Positions 30,773 through 35,053 of a stretch of DNA of 35,053 bases are shown here, one piece after another. The notes below the pieces were generated by a model. It worked only from the letters and a program-made list of their open reading frames with translations. It made no database searches and was not told the DNA's origin. The stretch covers positions 1 through 35,053 of the forward strand of contig CAKOUU010000018.1 in NCBI GenBank assembly GCA_934120675.1, read 5' to 3'. The translations under genes and the position numbers were made by a program. The stretch comes from an uncultured Clostridia bacterium. Lineage in GTDB: Bacteria; Bacillota; Clostridia; TANB77; CAG-508. Position 1 is the first letter of the stretch. Every line of letters starts with the position of its first letter.

Positions 30773-33559
30773 TTATTCTACTATATTTTCAATTACATTA
30801 TTTACTTCATTAACTTCATTTTTAGTTTCAGCTTTTTTCTTATCTTCCTTAGCCTTTTCAGTTTCCAAAGAATCAATTAAACTTTGTAATTTTTTAATAT
30901 CAGAACCCATAAGTTCCCAATCTTTATTATTAGTAGACTCAGTCAAGTTCTTATTAGCTTTAACTATTGCATCAATCAAACCATCTATATCATCAGTATT
31001 TTCAACTTCAATACTAGATGCTTCTTTTGAAAGCAAGTTCTTTAATGCTACATCTAAATTATCCCCAATTGCAACTTTGTTACCTGATGCCACAACGACT
31101 TTTTTAAGCATTGGTATTTTTGATTCTTCATTTAACATTGTTTGATAAATTGATTCTACATACAATAATGTGTTGTTTACTGGAACAACCACCATATCTT
31201 TTGTAACCTTTGTTCCACTTGTATTCAAGCTTTGAATTTCAGAATATATTGTTTCATCTTGTTCAATTTGATTATCTAATTGCATTGGTCCTAAAATGTT
31301 ACTATCTTGTGAAAATTTATATAATTTCAATTTATTTGAATTTCCATCTGTTGTTCCTACTAAATATGAAATTAAATTTTGTTTTGATTCTGGTGTATAA
31401 ATTTGTATTAAACCAATTTCATTTTTTCCGTCGTTGTTAACCATTGTATAATATGGTTTTAATTCAGTTCCTGTTGATTTTGTTACATTTGTTGTGTTGT
31501 ATTTTGCTAAACTCCATACATCATCTGTTCTGTATAACACATCTGGTTTTACATTATGATATATTTTTAATAATTCAGCTTGAACATTATATAAAAATTC
31601 TGGATAAATAAAATGTTCTGATATATCTGTTGGTATTTCTGTATTTATGTCTTCAAATACTGTTGGATAAATGTTTCTGTATGCCATAGCAATTGGGTCT
31701 GTTTTGTCTGTTACATAAAATTTCATTGTACCATCATATGCATCTATTATTACTTTTACAGAGTTTCTGATGTAATTTATTTTTTCTTTTATCCCATCAT
31801 GTTCTATTGCAGTATATTGTGAATATGGGTAATTGCTTGAAACTGTGTACGCATCTAATACCCATACTGTTTTACCATCTTCTGTTACAACTGTATATGG
31901 ATTTTCGTCATATATTAAATATGGCATTGTTTCTTTTGCTCTTTTGACTATATTTCTATTTATTAAGATTTTGCTGTCTTTGTTTATTTCTGTTGAAAAT
32001 GCTAAGTTTAAGTCCCCTGTTCTAATTCCTAAAATTAATCTATCAAGAAATCCAAGTTGTAAACCTGCATTACCATTATAAGTTGATGTATGTTCTAATC
32101 CGTATTCGTCTGTGTAATCATATTCTTGTTTATTCTTAACATTTGTTGCTATTGCATTATTTGTTTCTAATCCAAAATAAATATCTTGAGTTTTTGTTCC
32201 TAATTTATCATCTTTTCCAGATACATCTTTTTGAACATAGTTCAAACCTCCTGTTGCAGTTACAGATGTTGCATCTATTGCAATTTGACCTTTTCCATGT
32301 GTATATTCATATGTTTTGCTGTTATATGTTCTTCCAGAGTTTGTAACTTCTCTTGGCGCTAAATATAAAAGTTTGTCCTCTCCTGAGATTTTATATTTTG
32401 CAATATTTGCATTTCTATATGTGTAATATCCTGTTCCAGTTTGATTATCATCTAATGTTTTTAATACAACATCTTGATTTACTAATCTTGTATTATTTAT
32501 TACTTCTGAATTTTCATTAACTTCATTTTGTGTTATTGTTCCTGAATTTTCTAAGTTTGATTCTTCAATGTCTATGTTATAAGCTGCTTTTGTATATTTG
32601 ATATTGTCAGCAATATAATCTTTTTCTTTGTCTAATGTATTTGAGTTTACAAATATTAAATTAAATACGATTATAACTAAAAACATTGCAACTAAATATC
32701 CTGGTATAATTGCCAAGTTTTTAAGCACTTTTACTGTATTGCTTTTATTGAATGCTTTTATTGCTCTAATTGATGCAATAATAATTACAAATGAAAATAC
32801 TAAATATCCCCATCTTTGAATCATAACATCTGTATAACTTGCACCTATAATTTCGATATTTTGTGTTGAATCAGAATCATTTTTAATTGTCAACATTTTG
32901 CTTAGTGAAATATTTGTTATATTCAATGCATTCATTAAAGCTATTGCAATTACTACCAAAACTACATTTCTTAAGATTTTTTTGATTAGTAAGCTCTCTC
33001 TTACCATTTTTCCATCTACGCCGTCAAAATATCTGTTAAATACAATAACATAATAAATTGCCATATATACTGTTAGTCCTACAATTATTCCCATAAAATA
33101 TAATAATAGTGTTTGTATAAATGGCTTTTGGAACATATAAAATGCTATGTCAAAACCAAATGCTGGGTCATTTATTCCAAATGAAGTGTTGCTTGCACAT
33201 AATAAAAATTGTTTCATTAATGTGTTTGAAACCAATGTACTTACAATTACTGATGTTACAAATGATATTGATTTATTCAATAATTTTGGCATTTCTTTCT
33301 TTTCTTTTTCAAAAAATGGCTTTAATCCTTTTTTTATTCCCCTATTTGTAAAGTACATTATTATGTATAATAGCACAAAATTAATTCCGAAAATTATATA
33401 TTTGCATTGTAGATTTGTTTCAAATGCTTGTATGTAATTTTCTCCTAGTTCTTTGTATTGTAAGTATGCTCCTCTTAAACTTACATAACTTCCAATTGCG
33501 AATATTGCTATAAATAATAGTACAATAATCATCCTTGTTTTACTTTTTTTCTTTTCCAA
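30773..33559 (-). CDS. UPF0182 family membrane protein, 928 aa
   Basis: A large protein with about seven N-terminal membrane helices (first near residues 9-28, the last near 285-305), then a long extracytoplasmic region. The segment NDPAFGFDIAFYMFQKPFIQ (near residue 128) is the UPF0182 hallmark, and the remaining conserved blocks follow, among them DGTMKFYVTDKTDPIAMAYR and YPEFLYNVQAELLKIYHNV. The C-terminal 80 residues are a charged helix (KEDKKKAETKNEVNEVNN). Function is unknown. I chose the TTG at 33559 because AAAGGTGG lies six bases upstream. It starts 58 bases after ftsY on the same strand, with a palindrome between, so the two may be co-transcribed. Confidence 0.92.
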   Translation of the reverse strand: MEKKKSKTRMIIVLLFIAIFAIGSYVSLRGAYLQYKELGENYIQAFETNLQCKYIIFGINFVLLYIIMYFTNRGIKKGLKPFFEKEKKEMPKLLNKSISFVTSVIVSTLVSNTLMKQFLLCASNTSFGINDPAFGFDIAFYMFQKPFIQTLLLYFMGIIVGLTVYMAIYYVIVFNRYFDGVDGKMVRESLLIKKILRNVVLVVIAIALMNALNITNISLSKMLTIKNDSDSTQNIEIIGASYTDVMIQRWGYLVFSFVIIIASIRAIKAFNKSNTVKVLKNLAIIPGYLVAMFLVIIVFNLIFVNSNTLDKEKDYIADNIKYTKAAYNIDIEESNLENSGTITQNEVNENSEVINNTRLVNQDVVLKTLDDNQTGTGYYTYRNANIAKYKISGEDKLLYLAPREVTNSGRTYNSKTYEYTHGKGQIAIDATSVTATGGLNYVQKDVSGKDDKLGTKTQDIYFGLETNNAIATNVKNKQEYDYTDEYGLEHTSTYNGNAGLQLGFLDRLILGIRTGDLNLAFSTEINKDSKILINRNIVKRAKETMPYLIYDENPYTVVTEDGKTVWVLDAYTVSSNYPYSQYTAIEHDGIKEKINYIRNSVKVIIDAYDGTMKFYVTDKTDPIAMAYRNIYPTVFEDINTEIPTDISEHFIYPEFLYNVQAELLKIYHNVKPDVLYRTDDVWSLAKYNTTNVTKSTGTELKPYYTMVNNDGKNEIGLIQIYTPESKQNLISYLVGTTDGNSNKLKLYKFSQDSNILGPMQLDNQIEQDETIYSEIQSLNTSGTKVTKDMVVVPVNNTLLYVESIYQTMLNEESKIPMLKKVVVASGNKVAIGDNLDVALKNLLSKEASSIEVENTDDIDGLIDAIVKANKNLTESTNNKDWELMGSDIKKLQSLIDSLETEKAKEDKKKAETKNEVNEVNNVIENIVE

Positions 33560-33579
33560 TTTAAACCACCTTTTCTACA

Positions 33580-33615
33580 TTTCAACCAATTTAAGAACGT
33601 CCCCAATGGTTGAAA
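33580..33615. repeat. Palindromic REP-like element with GGGGACGTTCTT core
   Basis: TTTCAACCA (33580-33588) and TGGTTGAAA (33607-33615) form a 9-bp stem; on the minus strand the loop reads TTGGGGACGTTCTTAAAT. It lies immediately after the ftsY stop and 20 bases before the ribosome site of the UPF0182 gene. No T-run follows. The GGGGACG core is shared with the element at 30607-30769. Confidence 0.6.
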
Positions 33616-33617
33616 AT

Positions 33618-34523
33618 TTAAATTATTGCTTTAACAAAATCCTCTGAATTAAAGATTTCCATGTCATCGATTTGTTCTCCAACTCCAATAAATTTTACTG
33701 GAATTTTATTTTCTTCAACAATTCCGATAACAACTCCACCTTTTGCTGTTCCGTCAAGTTTTGTTAAAACTATTCCTGTTATATCTGTTTCTTGTTTGAA
33801 TGCTTTTACCTGTGAAATAGCATTTTGCCCTGTTGTTCCATCAATTACAAGTAAAACTTCTTTGTCTGCATCTGGCATTTCTTTGTTGATTACTTTTTGA
33901 ATTTTATTCAACTCGTCCATTAAGTATTTTTTATTGTGAAGTCTTCCTGCTGTGTCAACTATTAGCACATCTGCTCCATTTTCTTTTGTTCTCTTAATTG
34001 CATCATATACAACTGATGCTGGATCTACTCCTTCGTCTCTTTTAACGATGTCTGCTCCTGCTCTTTTTGCCCATATTTCTAATTGTTCAACTGCTGCTGC
34101 TCTAAATGTGTCTGCTGCAGCAACTACAACTTTTTTTCCATCTTTGGCTAATCTATTTGCCATTTTTCCAATTGATGTTGTTTTTCCTACCCCATTTACT
34201 CCAACTACCAAAATTACTGATGGTTTTGTGTTTAGATGTAATTCGATGTCTGTTACATCTAATATTTTTTGCATTTCTTCTCTTAATGCTTGTTTTACAT
34301 CTTCTTCATCTTGTATTTTTTCTTTTTTGATTCTTTCTCTTAAACTTGATATTATTTTTATTGATGTGTCCATTCCTATGTCTGACATTATTAGTACTTC
34401 TTCTAGTTCGTCTAAGAAGTCTTCATCTACTTTTCTGAAGTTCTTGAATACATTGTTTATTTTGTCGTCAAATGATGTTTTTGTTTTGTTTAATCCGTTT
34501 TTTAATTTATCGAAAAATCCCAT
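33618..34523 (-). CDS. ftsY: Signal recognition particle receptor FtsY, 301 aa
   Basis: The SRP-type GTPase that docks ribosome-SRP complexes at the membrane. The N domain helical bundle (about residues 20-90) is followed by the G domain: P-loop GVNGVGKTTSIGKMA (near 109), the insertion-box segment AAADTFRAAAVEQL, DTAGR (near 189), TKLDG (near 255) and closing GVGEQIDDMEIF. The acidic A domain found in proteobacterial FtsY is absent; the protein has only a short basic N-terminus, as in many Firmicutes. AAAGGCGG precedes the ATG. Transcription probably starts from the promoter at 34619-34647; the leader contains three 11-bp phased TTARCA repeats. Confidence 0.97.
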   Translation of the reverse strand: MGFFDKLKNGLNKTKTSFDDKINNVFKNFRKVDEDFLDELEEVLIMSDIGMDTSIKIISSLRERIKKEKIQDEEDVKQALREEMQKILDVTDIELHLNTKPSVILVVGVNGVGKTTSIGKMANRLAKDGKKVVVAAADTFRAAAVEQLEIWAKRAGADIVKRDEGVDPASVVYDAIKRTKENGADVLIVDTAGRLHNKKYLMDELNKIQKVINKEMPDADKEVLLVIDGTTGQNAISQVKAFKQETDITGIVLTKLDGTAKGGVVIGIVEENKIPVKFIGVGEQIDDMEIFNSEDFVKAII

Positions 34524-34584
34524 AGATTTATCCGCCTTTCTTTTTTCTTATGATTTTATGTGTTTCTTCTTGTTTTTTTATTTT

Positions 34585-34647
34585 GTTAATATTCTGTTAA
34601 CGTTTTGCTAACATTATTAGTATAGCATATTTTACCAATTATGGCAA
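34585..34647 (-). promoter_or_regulatory. ftsY promoter and PhoP-box-like triple repeat
   Basis: On the minus strand TTGCCA (34642-34647), a 17-bp spacer and TATACT (34619-34624). Downstream of the -10 box lie three hexamers spaced exactly 11 bp apart: plus-strand GTTAAT (34585), GTTAAC (34596) and GCTAAC (34607), which read as TTARCA-N5 repeats on the ftsY strand. TTAACA-N5 repeats are the known box type of PhoP-like OmpR-family regulators. In this position they would most likely repress. The link to any regulator is inferred. Confidence 0.55.
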
Positions 34648-34682
34648 CCACTTTTTTTGTGCAATATAAAACACAAATATTT

Positions 34683-34730
34683 CAATTTGACAAAAAATGA
34701 CACAAAAAATGAGACATTTTTGCACTGTCC
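34683..34730. repeat. GACA/TGTC-rich patch upstream of ftsY
   Basis: On the minus strand GGGACAGTGCAAAAATGTC is followed by TCATTTTTTGTGTCATTT and TTTTGTCAAA. The same order of short motifs (GGGACA, TGTCTCAT, TTTTGTCAAA) occurs at 25613-25680, so this is probably a degenerate member of one dispersed family. Confidence 0.4.
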
Positions 34731-34857
34731 CACTTGTATCACTTCTACTATTAATATTCTCATTTCTTATAATAATAATTTCAAAATTTTATCAATTTTT
34801 TTATTTTATTATATATTGCTTTTTTTGAAATTATATATTATAATTTCTCTATAATAT

Positions 34858-34945
34858 TTGACAACTTTTTGACAACCATTTTTATGGAAAAGTTGGACAA
34901 AATAGACAAAATAGACAACAAAAATGAAATTGAAAAAGTTGTCAA
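34858..34945. repeat. 13-bp inverted repeat upstream of tRNA-Thr
   Basis: TTGACAACTTTTT (34858-34870) and AAAAAGTTGTCAA (34933-34945) are exact reverse complements, 62 bases apart. A further TTTTTGACAAC copy lies 12 bases into the left arm, and GACAAAATA is repeated in tandem between. It could be a regulator binding region or a folded leader. Confidence 0.55.
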
Positions 34946-34977
34946 AACGATACACATATCAATAAAAGTGAGTATTC

Positions 34978-35053
34978 GCCAATATAGCTCAGTTGGTAGA
35001 GCAACGGATTCGTAACCCGTAGGTCAGCAGTTCGATTCTGCTTATTGGCTCCA
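34978..35053 (+). tRNA. tRNA-Thr (anticodon CGT)
   Basis: A complete cloverleaf of 76 bases: acceptor stem GCCAATA / TATTGGC, D arm GCTC-AGTTGGTA-GAGC, anticodon loop TTCGTAA with anticodon CGT (35011-35013), T arm AGCAG-TTCGATT-CTGCT, and an encoded CCA that ends the window. It reads the ACG threonine codon. The anticodon stem has an A-C mismatch at the pair next to the loop (31/39). The discriminator base is T. Confidence 0.93.

Larger units (their letters stand above)
34648..34977. other. Intergenic region between the ftsY promoter and the tRNA gene
   Basis: About 330 bases without a supported gene. A 65-codon plus-strand frame (34657-34854) has no ribosome site and codes low-complexity sequence, so I discount it. 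The region holds a GACA-rich patch (34683-34730), a 13-bp inverted repeat (34858-34870 with 34933-34945), and a short tandem repeat (GACAAAATA twice, near 34895-34912). I cannot define a secure promoter for the tRNA. Confidence 0.5.

Noticed and set aside
34657..34854. 65-codon plus-strand reading frame near the right end
   Set aside because: No ribosome site, low-complexity hydrophobic product and it runs through repeat-rich intergenic DNA.
1..35053. Mollicutes-type genetic code suggested by very low GC
   Set aside because: TGA serves as stop in several tight ATGA overlaps and tryptophan is coded by TGG.

Overview
The window looks like chromosomal DNA of a very AT-rich Gram-positive bacterium of the Bacillota, most likely an uncultured Clostridia lineage. 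The evidence is Shine-Dalgarno sites of the AGGAGG type, sigma-A-like promoters with 17-bp spacers, and a typical Firmicutes gene set: ftsY, tyrS, a UPF0182 protein, a MecA-N class B PBP, DgkA, and OmpR-family regulation. TGA is used as a stop and TGG codes Trp, so this is the standard bacterial code and not a Mollicutes one. Nearly all genes lie on the minus strand; the exceptions are a small membrane protein (18603-18848), a zinc-ribbon protein, tyrS and the tRNA at the right end. Species identity cannot be fixed from sequence reading alone.

Left part (1-7.4 kb): an orphan 100-aa gene with its own promoter and terminator; an L,D-transpeptidase-like gene behind an M14 zinc carboxypeptidase broken by a one-base frameshift; a palindromic repeat; a MacB/FtsX-type ABC exporter (ATPase plus 877-aa permease) behind a promoter with 11-bp phased repeats; and a two-gene unit coding an HTH protein and a coiled-coil protein.

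Middle (7.5-18.4 kb): a long, tightly packed minus-strand array, probably one operon or nearly so. In order of transcription it is: OmpR response regulator, histidine kinase, MFS, MFS, PHP phosphatase, HD hydrolase, GNAT-like acyltransferase, histidine phosphatase, MATE-like transporter, HAD phosphatase, decayed MFS pseudogene, MFS. Several junctions are ATGA overlaps. It combines four intact exporter-like proteins with four phosphatase or phosphohydrolase families and one acyltransferase. I do not recognise this assembly as a described pathway, and it is the best candidate for something new here.

Right part (18.5-35 kb): a small two-TM protein; a MecA-like class B penicillin-binding protein; a DUF4173/DUF2975/Xre regulator operon; thioredoxin and a frameshifted thioredoxin reductase lacking the usual NADPH motif; a pentapeptide-repeat protein; DgkA; an orphan 125-aa protein; a hemolysin III protein; a cytoplasmic alpha-amylase; a zinc-ribbon protein; tyrosyl-tRNA synthetase; a UPF0182 membrane protein; ftsY; and tRNA-Thr(CGT) at the very end.

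Non-coding structure is rich. A 233-bp MITE-like element with long terminal inverted repeats and an 8-bp target duplication sits exactly at the trxA stop codon. A 160-bp palindromic element with two copies of a GGGGACGGGTCTCC core lies between tyrS and the UPF0182 gene. Smaller palindromic, REP-like repeats are scattered between genes. Two genes (M14 peptidase, trxB) each carry one apparent extra base, which may be assembly error or real decay.
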